The notes under the pieces: model-generated
Told to the model about the DNA's origin: nothing
What the model saw: only the letters and a program-made list of their open reading frames with translations
Databases searched by the model: none
Position numbers and translations under genes: made by a program
Origin: Bacillota bacterium
GTDB lineage: Bacteria > Bacillota > Desulfotomaculia > Desulfotomaculales > Desulfohalotomaculaceae
Reading direction: 5' to 3'
NCBI GenBank assembly: GCA_009711615.1
Contig: VENI01000004.1
Span: 107,856 to 171,855, forward strand
DNA length: 64,000 nucleotides
Part shown: in pieces, positions 44,446 through 54,500 of the stretch
Numbering within the stretch: position 1 is the stretch's first letter
How the letters are laid out: every line of letters begins with the position of its first letter

Positions 44446-46213
44446 ATCTCCACCTCATGCCATCTATAGAGGGAACTGCAGCATTTAGAGAAGTATTTGC
44501 AATTTGTGGGCTATTAAATGTTGGAGAAATCCCTTCAGTTGCGGCGATGCCAGCAGTTTTAGCGGCACCTCTAAGGTTACTTTGGCTACCTGTAACATCT
44601 TTGAAAGCTTGACCCATAGAGTAATCGGGTTGCTGTTCTTTATTACTTTTATATTGTTTTAAAGTTTCAGCACCAACGCCACCAGCAGTAACAGTCGTTG
44701 CTGTAAGACCGCTTACGCCTCTTGCTACCGTACCAGCAACTTTTTCACCACCAGGGACAAGAGAAAACATAAGGCCAGCCCCTGCACCAGCAACTGCACC
44801 AGCAACACCCGCTGAGGTTCTTGCCATATTTGCAGCTCTCACCATACCAAGCCCGGGAGCTGTATTGGGTTGTTGTCCTCCCTGACCTTGGCTGGCCATG
44901 TTACTTACATTACCTACAGGTGAAGTACCCGTATTACCAATTTGATTGCCACCACCTTGTGCAGCATTGGGAACAGCCAACCCTGATGGTGTTTGAGTAT
45001 AACCTTGAGGCATTGCTTGTGTTTGTGCTGCAACACCTGTTGGTGCGCTAGGTGGCATCATATTACCAGAAGGCGATCCACCGCCCGGCCCAGGTGTCTG
45101 TGTGTTTAATGATGGTGTATTTACAGGCATCGCGGTTTTCACTAGGTTCCCTGCCCCCATGGCAGAGGCAAAACCCATTGCACCAAGTACCTTGCTTGCA
45201 TTACCTGCCTCGTCCATTCCAGCCATGCGAGTAAAAACGCCCTGCACCGAATTCCTAAACATTTCTGCCAGAGGAATAATTGTAGCCATCCAAACCAGCA
45301 GAAAAAACCAAGAACCATTGTTGGTATCTATATTGCAAAAAGTAAGGAATATAAGCAGGCAAAGGGCATGTGCTGTCTGCATAAAACCATTTGATAACAA
45401 CTCACCCACCCAAACGGGCATAGCGTTTACATTTTTGTTTATAGCCCACATCCACGCCATAATAGGGGTAAAAATATATATCCCTATTAAAATAAAGTGA
45501 CGCATGATATAAATAATATTTAACCATGCCTCAATACCGCAAAATAAAAGTTTAACCAACGCTGTTCCCAATACGGAACCTGTTGTAATATTTGATATTA
45601 TACTTCCATCATCTTCTGATAGACTTAGTTTCTCTAACTCACCGGCATCAGCACCTACTTTTGCGGCTATAGCTTGCAAGCTATCTACCATAGCATTGTT
45701 TAAATTAAAAACAACATAAAAAAGAGCCGGGGCTCCGGCTATTATCATAATTGCACCCAACCAACGCCACATATTTTCCATGGCTGTTTGTCTGGCACGT
45801 GGGTTTATTGCACCAGCATATAGGAATTTGTAGGCAGTTATTATTACATTGATTAAAGCAAATCCACCACAAATAGCTGCCATGCCAGCATACCACACGT
45901 TTAGTTTTCCCCATTCTTCGCTGTTAAACGGTGCCAATTCTTTTTCAGCATCGGATAACCCATGGTTAAATATTAGCTTATCAAATGTCTGAAAGGCTGC
46001 TTCCTCTTCTAATTTTTGAAATACAAGCACTATAGCGGTTATGGGTGATGTCATAATACGTTCAAACATGCCGCCTTGATCGTTGGTAATGGCATCCTTT
46101 TCATCTTCTGTGATAATTCCATCACCAACAAGATCGGCAGCATATACAGGGGAGGAGATAGTTACTAAGAAAATGATTAAGAGGACAGCAGATAAATACC
46201 TCTTACTATACAT
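44444..46213 (-). CDS. VirB6/TrbL-like channel protein
   Basis: A 589-residue protein. A signal-like N-terminus (YLSAVLLIIFLVTISSPVYA) is followed by five or six long membrane spans up to about residue 330, including MAAICGGFALINVIITAYKF and FILIGIYIFTPIMAWMWAIN. A Gly/Pro/Gln-rich low-complexity stretch (about 365-470) and an Ala/Gly-rich tail complete it. This layout is that of TrbL/VirB6 inner-membrane channel components. The low-complexity tail is typical and likely cytoplasmic. It overlaps its upstream neighbour by eight bases. Confidence 0.82.
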   Translation of the reverse strand: MYSKRYLSAVLLIIFLVTISSPVYAADLVGDGIITEDEKDAITNDQGGMFERIMTSPITAIVLVFQKLEEEAAFQTFDKLIFNHGLSDAEKELAPFNSEEWGKLNVWYAGMAAICGGFALINVIITAYKFLYAGAINPRARQTAMENMWRWLGAIMIIAGAPALFYVVFNLNNAMVDSLQAIAAKVGADAGELEKLSLSEDDGSIISNITTGSVLGTALVKLLFCGIEAWLNIIYIMRHFILIGIYIFTPIMAWMWAINKNVNAMPVWVGELLSNGFMQTAHALCLLIFLTFCNIDTNNGSWFFLLVWMATIIPLAEMFRNSVQGVFTRMAGMDEAGNASKVLGAMGFASAMGAGNLVKTAMPVNTPSLNTQTPGPGGGSPSGNMMPPSAPTGVAAQTQAMPQGYTQTPSGLAVPNAAQGGGNQIGNTGTSPVGNVSNMASQGQGGQQPNTAPGLGMVRAANMARTSAGVAGAVAGAGAGLMFSLVPGGEKVAGTVARGVSGLTATTVTAGGVGAETLKQYKSNKEQQPDYSMGQAFKDVTGSQSNLRGAAKTAGIAATEGISPTFNSPQIANTSLNAAVPSIDGMRWR

Positions 46214-46526
46214 CTACCTGTACCCACTTTCCATCTTCCCATATATATTTTTCCCTTACCCCGGTCCCCCGTTTTTTAAGTTTGGTGTTTAAGCATTCTA
46301 TTGACTCGGAATAATCCCGGTCTTTGGCTCTTTCGTATTCATCATTTATATTGGCCCACTGAATCATTTTAAGTGATAACCACCAGATCAGTGTCAAAAG
46401 TAGAGAGAAAAAGCCAGCAATAGGCGCGACCATCATCTGTTCCTCTCCTGAAGGTCCTGCCTGTTCTTCATCAGGGTGGTAGCAACTGATATATTGCATA
46501 CCGGTATATGGATCTTCTTTAATCAA
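46206..46526 (-). CDS. Small membrane component of the secretion operon
   Basis: A 106-residue protein with one strong membrane span (MMVAPIAGFFSLLLTLIWWL), a short polar N-terminus and a basic C-terminal half. The TTG start at 46526 overlaps the virB4 stop as TTGA and has GGGAGG upstream, so it is translationally coupled to VirB4. I cannot match it to a named VirB subunit. Size and place suggest a VirB5- or TcpB-like helper or an element-specific subunit. Confidence 0.6.
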   Translation of the reverse strand: MIKEDPYTGMQYISCYHPDEEQAGPSGEEQMMVAPIAGFFSLLLTLIWWLSLKMIQWANINDEYERAKDRDYSESIECLNTKLKKRGTGVREKYIWEDGKWVQVDV

Positions 46527-48415
46527 TGAGTGACACCTCCCTCCCAATTCCTAACGGTTTGTATCCACGGCCATTCATAAGCTGTAGGAGTTATTCTAAC
46601 AGCAGTTAATGTACCACCTATACTTATTAATGCTTCGCCAGGGGCAAATGACCTTAGCATTTCCCTACATCCTGCAGACAACTTAAAAGTCTCTGCCACT
46701 TGATCTACTAAAGAAGAACTTTGTTTTAACAAAATCTGTGTTTCACAATTACCGATTACTGCTCGACCTTCTTTATGAGCTATAAAGTCTTCTATTTGTT
46801 GGCTTGCCACTACTAAAGATGTTCTGTATTTTCTACCTCGTTTGGAAAGTTGTTCTAAAAAGTCCCGACTGTCTTTATATTTCATAAAGGTCCATGCTTC
46901 GTCCAGCACTATTCTTTTATCATAACCTTTAACCCCTTGGGCAAACTTTTGCCAGGCCCAGCCAAGTAACACATACATGGTATAGAAACGGGTGAATTCA
47001 TCTTTAATACCACTTATGTCAAAACAGATAACCTGATTTTTTAAATCAACGGAAGTTTGACAATCAAACATTCCTAGTGTGCCACCTTGTAAAAAGGGTT
47101 TTAATAATGTTCTTAATTCCTCAGTATAGGGTTTTTTCCCTAGCTGATTCCATAAATCTGTTAGAGTAGGCATTGCCTTTTTCACTTTGCCCACAACAAA
47201 TGTATCGCCCGATATAGTGTTATTTGTAGCTTCTTTTGCCTTTTCATAAAGACTGGCCGGATCAGTAGTTATCTTTTTATCTACATATACTTCACGAACA
47301 GATTCTTCTAATTCTGCCGTTTCTGGTGGAGTAAGTGTTCTATTGAACTTGTTTTGTAAAATGGCATTAATAAGGGCTCTGATCTCATTTATCTTATCAT
47401 TAATATTTACAGTAGTGGGATTGCCATTATCATCAATATCGGGTTCTATATCAAAAAGGTTGATACCAGTTACAGTATTAGAGGTTATTTTTACTACTTT
47501 ACCACCGAGTAGCTTTGTAACTACATTAGGATACTCTCCTTCTGGATCAAGGATCATGATACGATGCCCTTGGGCTGCTGAACGTAACAAGTCAATTATT
47601 TTTAACGCTACGCTCTTACCAGAACCAGATGTGCCAAAAACAGCCATATGTTGGTTAGTTAAGTAAGGTGGTCCAATAAAGCTGTCATAAAACATCGGGG
47701 AACCACTATGGTAGTTATACCCTAAAAACACTCCAGAAGGGTGTGATAAATCACTGTTTGATATTGGCATCATGGCAGCAACCCCACCGGTTGTCATGTT
47801 GCGCCAATAATCTGCTATTGTAGGGCTGTTAATTGGTATAGATGTTTTATATCCATCTAATTGCCGGTGCATTAATGTTCTGACATGCGTAGAAGTAGCC
47901 GCTAGTATATCTTCCAGATTATCAGACTTAGTGTTCAATTCTTCTATTGAACGGGCATGAAGGGTTATTACAACGGTAACGTAAAAAAGTTTATCACGAT
48001 TGGTTTGTATGTTCTTTCTTATATTTTCTAGGTCATTAATAGTTTGCTCTAACTCTGGAAGATAAAGGATATTTCCTTGCTTTGAATATATCATATGTTG
48101 CGCCTGAGCGGAAGATACTTTCTTAGTTAAATCGTGAATAACAGCACGGTTGGGAACTGGATCAACGTGAACGGATAAATCAATGTCACCTAAGCTATAG
48201 ATTCTATCCAGCCAACCAATGTTTATCTGGTTAGGATAAACAGCTAACACATACACACGAGCATATCTTGAAGGTCCGGTTTGCAAGTAATCGTTATTTT
48301 CCTCTAACCCATCAGGACAGAATAGATCTTGCAGGCGTGGTGTATTCTTTTCCAAATTAATTTGCCTGTTCTTTTGTTTCTTCGCTTTGTTCCGATTGAA
48401 CAGTTTGTTCAGCAA
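46523..48415 (-). CDS. virB4: VirB4/TraE-type secretion ATPase
   Basis: A 630-residue ATPase of the conjugation channel. The N-terminal domain (about 1-200) has YARVYVLAVYPNQINIGWLD. The motor domain contains Walker A FGTSGSGKSVALKI near residue 255, LDPEGEYPNVV, Walker B RIVLDEAWTFMKY and the terminal motif SQQIEDFIAHKEG. These are the usual VirB4 signatures. It powers pilin handling and substrate movement through the channel. The start is TTG at 48415 behind GGGAGGG and overlaps the preceding VirB4-N-like gene by 59 bases. Confidence 0.93.
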   Translation of the reverse strand: MLNKLFNRNKAKKQKNRQINLEKNTPRLQDLFCPDGLEENNDYLQTGPSRYARVYVLAVYPNQINIGWLDRIYSLGDIDLSVHVDPVPNRAVIHDLTKKVSSAQAQHMIYSKQGNILYLPELEQTINDLENIRKNIQTNRDKLFYVTVVITLHARSIEELNTKSDNLEDILAATSTHVRTLMHRQLDGYKTSIPINSPTIADYWRNMTTGGVAAMMPISNSDLSHPSGVFLGYNYHSGSPMFYDSFIGPPYLTNQHMAVFGTSGSGKSVALKIIDLLRSAAQGHRIMILDPEGEYPNVVTKLLGGKVVKITSNTVTGINLFDIEPDIDDNGNPTTVNINDKINEIRALINAILQNKFNRTLTPPETAELEESVREVYVDKKITTDPASLYEKAKEATNNTISGDTFVVGKVKKAMPTLTDLWNQLGKKPYTEELRTLLKPFLQGGTLGMFDCQTSVDLKNQVICFDISGIKDEFTRFYTMYVLLGWAWQKFAQGVKGYDKRIVLDEAWTFMKYKDSRDFLEQLSKRGRKYRTSLVVASQQIEDFIAHKEGRAVIGNCETQILLKQSSSLVDQVAETFKLSAGCREMLRSFAPGEALISIGGTLTAVRITPTAYEWPWIQTVRNWEGGVTH

Positions 48416-49163
48416 ATGTAACCCTCCCTCCCATGTTTTTATACAATTTGGTTCCTCCGGCGGCCACTAAGTCTGACGGATTGGTTGTTCTGGAACGGTT
48501 AAACACTCTGTATAGCAAATTAGTTATACCCTCAGAGTTTAGCATTTCACATTTAATGCCGCACCGTGATAATTGACTCAGTATTGTTTCTGCCCGCCGG
48601 TATAGTTCTGCGGTAGCTTTTTGTAAGCTCTCTACTTCATTTATACTGATAACTATATAACTTCTGCGTATGTGTACGGATCTGTTTTGCATCATTTCAT
48701 CTAGATATTCAATACTGTTAATAATGTAGGATCGCATTTGATCAGTAAGAGGCTCATTTAAACGGTTATACATTGTGGTCATACTGTTTTTGGTATCAAC
48801 CAGTTCTGTAGTAGTAAATGTTTGAATAGGGAAATTTAAAGATATGGCCAATGAAATAAGCACATCTTCAACAGAAGTTTGTTCGCCTTCTGACATTAAG
48901 TAATAGTCTAATGAGCCAATACGGATTATCATCCTGTAGTAATCATCATCAGTTATGATAACCCCGTCTTGAATGTCTTTAACATTCCATATATCCTGTA
49001 GGTTTCTGCTTTTCTTTTTTGATTTTTTAGTGTCTTCATTATCTCCTTTATCACTTTTACCGTATTTGCCACCTAACATTTTTTGTTTTTGATACTTTAA
49101 AATAAAAGGGGTAGCTATAACAACTATTAATGTTAATACAAAGAAAATACTCCCTATAATCAA
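48357..49163 (-). CDS. TraC/VirB4-N-like membrane protein
   Basis: A 268-residue protein. One N-terminal membrane span (SIFFVLTLIVVIATPFIL) and a charged linker lead into a domain of about 200 residues. It contains MIIRIGSLDYYLMSEGEQTS and SYIVISINEVESLQKATAEL, which resembles the N-terminal non-ATPase region of VirB4/TraC proteins. There is no Walker motif. It sits between PrgI and VirB4 and overlaps VirB4 by 59 bases. It probably forms part of the VirB4 assembly at the membrane, as a separately encoded paralogue of its N-domain. Confidence 0.7.
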   Translation of the reverse strand: MIIGSIFFVLTLIVVIATPFILKYQKQKMLGGKYGKSDKGDNEDTKKSKKKSRNLQDIWNVKDIQDGVIITDDDYYRMIIRIGSLDYYLMSEGEQTSVEDVLISLAISLNFPIQTFTTTELVDTKNSMTTMYNRLNEPLTDQMRSYIINSIEYLDEMMQNRSVHIRRSYIVISINEVESLQKATAELYRRAETILSQLSRCGIKCEMLNSEGITNLLYRVFNRSRTTNPSDLVAAGGTKLYKNMGGRVTFAEQTVQSEQSEETKEQAN

Positions 49164-49466
49164 TTAATCATCCCCCTTTAAAACAAAAAGCCTGGGGCGC
49201 AAGTAATAGCGCACCAGGAAGTATAGATACTTGTCCAATCGTACTTCGTTAATTTTTATAAAAGCCAGAGCTACTCCTAGTATCAAAATAGGTATACAAA
49301 AAAATAAGTTCAGCACTATGTGAACTCCAAAGGCTTCTAACAAGATAAAAGTCGTAACTGATATAATCAATGCTGCAATAATATATATTACCTGTCTGAG
49401 TGTCAGTACCCCACCAAAAGTTCTCTCTTCTTCCTCTAATTCTATGGGTATAGAGAAAAGCCGCAT
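49164..49466 (-). CDS. prgI: PrgI-family (VirB3-like) protein
   Basis: A 100-residue membrane protein beginning MRLFSIPIELEEEERTFGGV, the standard PrgI opening. Two membrane spans follow (VIYIIAALIISVTTFILLEA, VLNLFFCIPILILGVALAFI). The tail contains YLYFLVRYYLRPR, also diagnostic. PrgI/VirB3 proteins couple VirB4 to the channel. The gene directly abuts the VirB4-N-like gene. Confidence 0.9.
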   Translation of the reverse strand: MRLFSIPIELEEEERTFGGVLTLRQVIYIIAALIISVTTFILLEAFGVHIVLNLFFCIPILILGVALAFIKINEVRLDKYLYFLVRYYLRPRLFVLKGDD

Positions 49467-49478
49467 ATAAACTCCTCC

Positions 49479-49826
49479 TTAGCTTCCAAGACTTTCGCCG
49501 ATGCCTAACAACGCTCCTGCTATAAATATTGCACCACCAAGCAAAGTTCCGCCAATACCTAGATACATAAACCCTTCCATTGTTTCAGCCCGCTTTTTAG
49601 CATTGCCTGATGTAACCATTAGCTTTATTGCAATAATACAGACTGAAAAGAATAAGATGCCTCCACCAACAGGCATCCCAATATCCTTTACCAGTGTTGT
49701 GATTGTTTCACCCAATGAACTGGCGTCTTTAGTGCCAATACCGCCATAATCCTCAGCTAGAGCTGTGTTAGCAAGAACTAAATTGGTAGCTAGCATAGTT
49801 GAAACTACTTTTAGTTTATTCAACAT
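49479..49826 (-). CDS. VirB2/TrbC-like pilin
   Basis: A 115-residue exported protein. A signal peptide (VVSTMLATNLVLANTALA, then EDYGG) is followed by two hydrophobic helices (GMPVGGGILFFSVCIIAIKL, FMYLGIGGTLLGGAIFIAGA) with a short basic loop between. That is the layout of VirB2/TrbC pilins and their Gram-positive counterparts. It lies 12 bases before prgI. It probably forms or lines the transfer channel. Confidence 0.75.
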   Translation of the reverse strand: MLNKLKVVSTMLATNLVLANTALAEDYGGIGTKDASSLGETITTLVKDIGMPVGGGILFFSVCIIAIKLMVTSGNAKKRAETMEGFMYLGIGGTLLGGAIFIAGALLGIGESLGS

Positions 49827-49847
49827 ATTAAGTCACTCCTTATATAA

Positions 49848-50231
49848 TTAATTATTCAAATTACTACCTGCTTCAAAAACAGAGTTGGCAATTATAGGTG
49901 CTGCGGCATACAAGAATAAACCAAGCAAGCACAGCAAAAATCCAATAAAACCTATAGTTTTTACAGTTCTTATTCCGAAGACAAGCCCAACTATTAATAT
50001 TAGGGCCATTAGGGTTAACATGGTAACTGATAACGGTACTATAAAAGTTCCTACAGTTTCATGAAAAGACATTAAAATAGCCGCTATGTTCTCTCCTATT
50101 TTATCTAGAGATACTGACTTTATAGGCATGGAGGTTTCTGCCCAAGCTGTTGATGCTCTGGTTATACAAAACATGAATGTTATTAATTTAATTTTTTTCA
50201 ATTTAAAACATCCTTTGTTAGTAGTCTTCAT
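49848..50231 (-). CDS. Second VirB2-like two-span exported protein
   Basis: A protein of about 127 residues. A basic N-terminus and signal-like segment (KLITFMFCITRASTAWAETS) precede two hydrophobic helices (VPLSVTMLTLMALILIVGLV, IGFIGFLLCLLGLFLYAAAP). The topology mirrors the neighbouring VirB2-like pilin, so the pair may be two pilin subunits. The ATG at 50231 overlaps the end of a tiny upstream frame. A TTG at 50201 behind AAAGGA is an alternative start giving a shorter, more typical signal peptide. Confidence 0.65.
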   Translation of the reverse strand: MKTTNKGCFKLKKIKLITFMFCITRASTAWAETSMPIKSVSLDKIGENIAAILMSFHETVGTFIVPLSVTMLTLMALILIVGLVFGIRTVKTIGFIGFLLCLLGLFLYAAAPIIANSVFEAGSNLNN

Positions 50232-50341
50232 CTTTTATATAAGGGTAAATATCTTAACCAGGGCTTATTTAAAATATAAGCAGCTGGCTCTTCATCTTCT
50301 TGCACTGGTTGCTTAATTTTTTTGCATTGTGTTGGTGACAA
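50228..50341 (-). CDS. Tiny hydrophilic ORF heading the secretion operon
   Basis: A 37-codon frame that ends in an ATGA overlap with the VirB2-like gene. The product is rich in charged residues and ends PAAYILNKPWLRYLPLYKR. It has no ATG or strong site of its own. The nearest good start (ATG near 50376, with GGGGGA) lies in another frame. The two frames could be joined by a -1 shift at a run of seven adenines. It is either a small gene with a recent frame error, a frameshifted product or an untranslated leader. Confidence 0.3.
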   Translation of the reverse strand: MSPTQCKKIKQPVQEDEEPAAYILNKPWLRYLPLYKR

Positions 50342-50400
50342 AATTTCGGGGCTATATATGCCATAAAAATCCCCCTTATTAAATAATTAAAAACATCAGA

Positions 50401-51252
50401 TTACTCCCAAGCCAACTTTTCTACTGCTTTCTCCATGTCAAGCATCGATGGCCGTGTGTATTTTGCCGTGGTATTTAGGTCCGAGTGACCCATTAATACA
50501 GCTACTCTTTCCAGACTTTCACCTGCATCTATAAGCATCTTTCCGAAGGTGTGGCGTAACATGTGTGGGGTTACTTCCACGTCTGCAATCCGGGCATACT
50601 TACGTATAATTCTTTCTGCCGTTCGAGTAGTCATATGTATCTTCCGACCGGCAAAAAGCCATTTACTTTCCAACTCGGCCATATATATGTGTAAGATCCT
50701 GCGAATAGTTATATTTAATGGCACCTCTCGATATTTACCTCCTTTTCCTTCCCGAACCTTGACCAATCCCGAACGTTCTTTAATTATCACATCCTCTTTC
50801 ATTAAGGAACACGCTTCTGATATGCGCAACCCGGTATGTAATAACAGATTAATAAGAGCTAACTCCCGAACAGACCCATATTTCTGCACAGCTCTCATAA
50901 ATATTCCAAGTTCTCTTCTTCCCAACCATTTTGGCGCCTTTTGCTGTTCAGGAACTCTTTTCACTCCACTTGTAGGATTAGTGATAATAATTTGTTGAGC
51001 CTGTGCCCATTTATAAAAAGAACGTAGAACATCTAAAGATAGATTTACTGTTGCAGGTTTTTTGCACAGGCCAATTAGATACCGCCTGTAGTCTGCAATA
51101 TCAAGAGCGGTTACAGATACCACTTCCGCTTTTTCATATTTTCCTAATAACCAACTATTAAATTTATTTAACGTGGCCACATAGGCAGAAATTGTACGTT
51201 TTGACATGCCACGGCCCTGAAGATATTTTTCAAAATCCTTTATATAATTCAT
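50401..51252 (-). CDS. Tyrosine recombinase (XerC/D type)
   Basis: A 283-residue phage-integrase-family recombinase. An N-terminal SAM-like core-binding domain (about 1-90) precedes the catalytic domain. Arg is in HTGLRISEACSL, Lys in GKGGKYREVPL, HxxR in TPHMLRHTFGK, His in LMGHSDLNTTAKYT and Tyr a few residues on (KYT), so all are present. The small size suggests a resolvase or multimer-resolution enzyme rather than a large phage integrase. Start: ATG at 51252 behind GGGGTG. It is next to inverted repeats that could be its site. The element also carries a serine recombinase, which is the better candidate for integration. Confidence 0.9.
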   Translation of the reverse strand: MNYIKDFEKYLQGRGMSKRTISAYVATLNKFNSWLLGKYEKAEVVSVTALDIADYRRYLIGLCKKPATVNLSLDVLRSFYKWAQAQQIIITNPTSGVKRVPEQQKAPKWLGRRELGIFMRAVQKYGSVRELALINLLLHTGLRISEACSLMKEDVIIKERSGLVKVREGKGGKYREVPLNITIRRILHIYMAELESKWLFAGRKIHMTTRTAERIIRKYARIADVEVTPHMLRHTFGKMLIDAGESLERVAVLMGHSDLNTTAKYTRPSMLDMEKAVEKLAWE

Positions 51253-51270
51253 TGCATTAACACCCCTTGC

Positions 51271-51352
51271 CTTATACGACAAAAAAATGACCGCTTATCA
51301 CGGTCATTTTTCCTTTATAATTACCATTTTTATTTAATTATTGTCGTATAAG
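51271..51352. repeat. Inverted repeats and hairpin upstream of the tyrosine recombinase
   Basis: CTTATACGACAA (51271-51282) and TTGTCGTATAAG (51341-51352) are perfect 12-bp inverted repeats. Between them AAAAATGACCG (51283-51293) and CGGTCATTTTT (51301-51311) make a bidirectional terminator-like hairpin. The GTCGTA core recurs at 54688-54693 and 54718-54723, upstream of the next gene. This could be the recombinase crossover or accessory site, or its regulatory region. Confidence 0.5.
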
Positions 51353-51512
51353 ACTTCTTATATCAAATTTCTTGTATAATTATTAAGTTAACTTTTTATA
51401 AACAATTAATCCCAAAAAACCTACTCTTAATTCTTCATATTGTCTATTTATAAAAATTCAAGACTTAAGTTATTAAGTAAAAAAATATTTGACCCATGTT
51501 CTAAAGTTACTT

Positions 51513-54500
51513 TTATTTTCTATTTATAGTTTTCCCCTCTACTAGAGTAACTTTCTTATAGGAAATATTCAATTTATCACAAATTTTTTGTTTTGTGCTA
51601 TAGTCACAGGGGTGTACATACAAGTGTCCTGTTACTAACCTTTTTAATATTGATAAAGAAAACAAATTTTTATCTAACTTATCTGCCATTATAAATGTTT
51701 CTTTTTTAGGGAAACTTGTCATGCATTCCAATTTCACGGCTAAATCGACAAGCCCAATTGAAGTGTTAGAATATTTTTTAAAGATTTCCTCATATGTTCC
51801 AAGTAATTTCTTATTACCTACTGATTCTGAAATTTTCTTTATAATTCCTAATGATATATACTCAGTCAAAGTCATTACAAATAATTTACATTTTTCCTCT
51901 GTAATTTTTTTATTATTACCTTCCTTTTCTTTTATAGTATCTAGTAATATTTCTAATATATCTTCAATATTTTCATCAATTTTATTTAAAAACATGCTAA
52001 GAGTCCTCATACCAAGCATATAACACTCTAGAGCCGCATCAAACTTAATAACCCCTTGTATTGAACCCGGATAGTTCTTTATAATTTGCCCTAAAATTTC
52101 AATAGTTTTAAAAGCTTTATTAATTAAAAGTATATCCTCAACTTCATTATCAGCATCATCATAAAATTGTTCTTCATCCTGTTCCTCTATCGTTCTTTCA
52201 ATTTCATCTTTCTGTTTTAAAACACCTTTTCTATTTTGACTCGGTTCTACATCTGTCAAAGATAAATTTGGGATTTTTTTATACATCCTATTAATGAATG
52301 GAACATGATTATCAAAATCATAAGCCATATAATCCTTAAATAATTGTTTTGACTTATTTATTAATTCGTTAATTATAAAAGTGGATTTAGACAAGTGACA
52401 TAAAAACATCATTATATTTGAGTTTTGCTCTGAGTGCAAATTATTACAGATATTACCAATATTAAATTTTATTTCTAACTGTTCAATATTATCAGATAAA
52501 TATTTAGCAATAAAATAATAATAAATATACTTATACTTAAAATAGTATTCACAATCATTAGAACACTCCATTATCCCAGCCTTAATTAAATTATTTATAA
52601 CTTTCCACTCCGATAACGACATTGTAAATTTTTCATTATAAATTTTGGTGACTTCATGGATATCGTTTTCATCTAGGTATTCTCGATTATTTTCATAAAG
52701 ATAGTAAGCCATTACAGACATATAAGTATAAAGGGTATCAATTAAATCAGGAGAAGAATTGATATTTAATAGACTGTCAGTAATTAAGGAACCGTATAGA
52801 TAACCGTATGAACTTAAACTTTGTATATTTTTTTTGTTAGTCTCTAATTGCTGAAGAATAATAAGTATAAAAATAGGATACGACGGAAGAAGATTTCTTC
52901 CTAAAAGTTGATTTACAGTTTTCTCTATTTCTATTGATTTATATTCAAGCTCGTCATCAGTTATAATAAATTCTCTTCCAATACTATACCATTTTTTTAT
53001 TAATTCACTTCTTAAATAATGTCCAAAATTAACTAAATCATAATTCTTTATTTCAAGAGCTAGACTATTTAGGCTTTCTTGATTAATTAACTGTTCAACT
53101 CTAAAGGAACTATCTGCAAACATTATGACATTATTATATTTTTTCATAACTAAATTAATTATAGCAGCTTTACCTTTAGCATTCATTTTTACATTTTCAA
53201 AATTATCTATAATAAGAAATTTTTTATTATTATCAATTTGAGTATACTCCTCATATAATTCTTGACAATACTGATTATCAAATGCTCTTTGGATTATATT
53301 TAACAAATCTTCTTCTCTAGGAGTATTAATGTGTTTACCATCTATCATTATTGGAATTGTCTTTTCTGAGTATAAATCCATATAGATTTTTTTGGCCAAT
53401 GTTGTCTTACCCGATTTCTCCTCACCAGTAATTATTAAATATTTATCATTTGAATTGCTAATAATGTCGCGACTTTTAAATAAAATGTGCTCCTTACTGG
53501 AATCATCGTGTGATATAATTCTAAGGTCAGGGTAGATAAATATATCTTCTAGCAATAATTTATCTTTATGTGGATGATAAAACTGAGCACCAGTATCATT
53601 TAATTCATTTAAAAACAATTCATTCAGCATAAACTTCTGTTTTTCTATTAGTTTATTTCTTCTGAATTCTTTCCATGTAGTTTCATTACTTACAGAATAT
53701 ATATTAGAATTCCATTCATAATTTTTAAATTTATAATGCTCATCTTCCAAATTGAATATGATTATGTTAAAACCGCTTATATCATTTTTTTCCTTATCTT
53801 GCAATATACTTCCCATGTAAAATTCATTAGTGTATATATTCATTGTATTTACCGACTGCTTAGATGATAAATGTTCATGACCTGTAATAATAATATCAGA
53901 AAACTTTTCAATTTTATCTCTAAACAATCGACAATTATCAGCATCTAGCCAATTGTATGGGTGATGAAAAAGAGATATAATTAAATCGTAATTTTTAAGT
54001 TTAATTTCGTTAATAAATTCTAAAGGCATAATAATTTGACTTTGTTTTTCTTTCTTTTGAGACATCCAAGAACTATTAATCATGTTAAATAAAATTGTAA
54101 ATTCGTCACCTAATTTAAATTCTTGAGATAAATGTATTTTATTACTATCTTCTACCCAAGAAATTGCGCTCATGCTCTGTGAAAACTCATAAAAGTATTT
54201 TTGTACTTCTGTGCAGTTATTAATTATGCTTTGGTCTATCTCTTTTCCTTTGCTTGATAATATATCCTTTATTAATGATATTCTAGTCCCGTCTTCTAAA
54301 TTAAAATTACAATCGTGATTACCAGGAACAATAACAAAACGGACATTATCAGAATTAATACTAACATATAATTCTTCCAAAAATTCTTGAGCAACTTTAT
54401 ATTCTTCTGCTTTTCCTGAAAATGCAACATCACCAGTTATTACTATAAACATGTGATCGTCTTGTCCAAAGTTACTTAGTATCGCTTCTTTTATTTTTTC

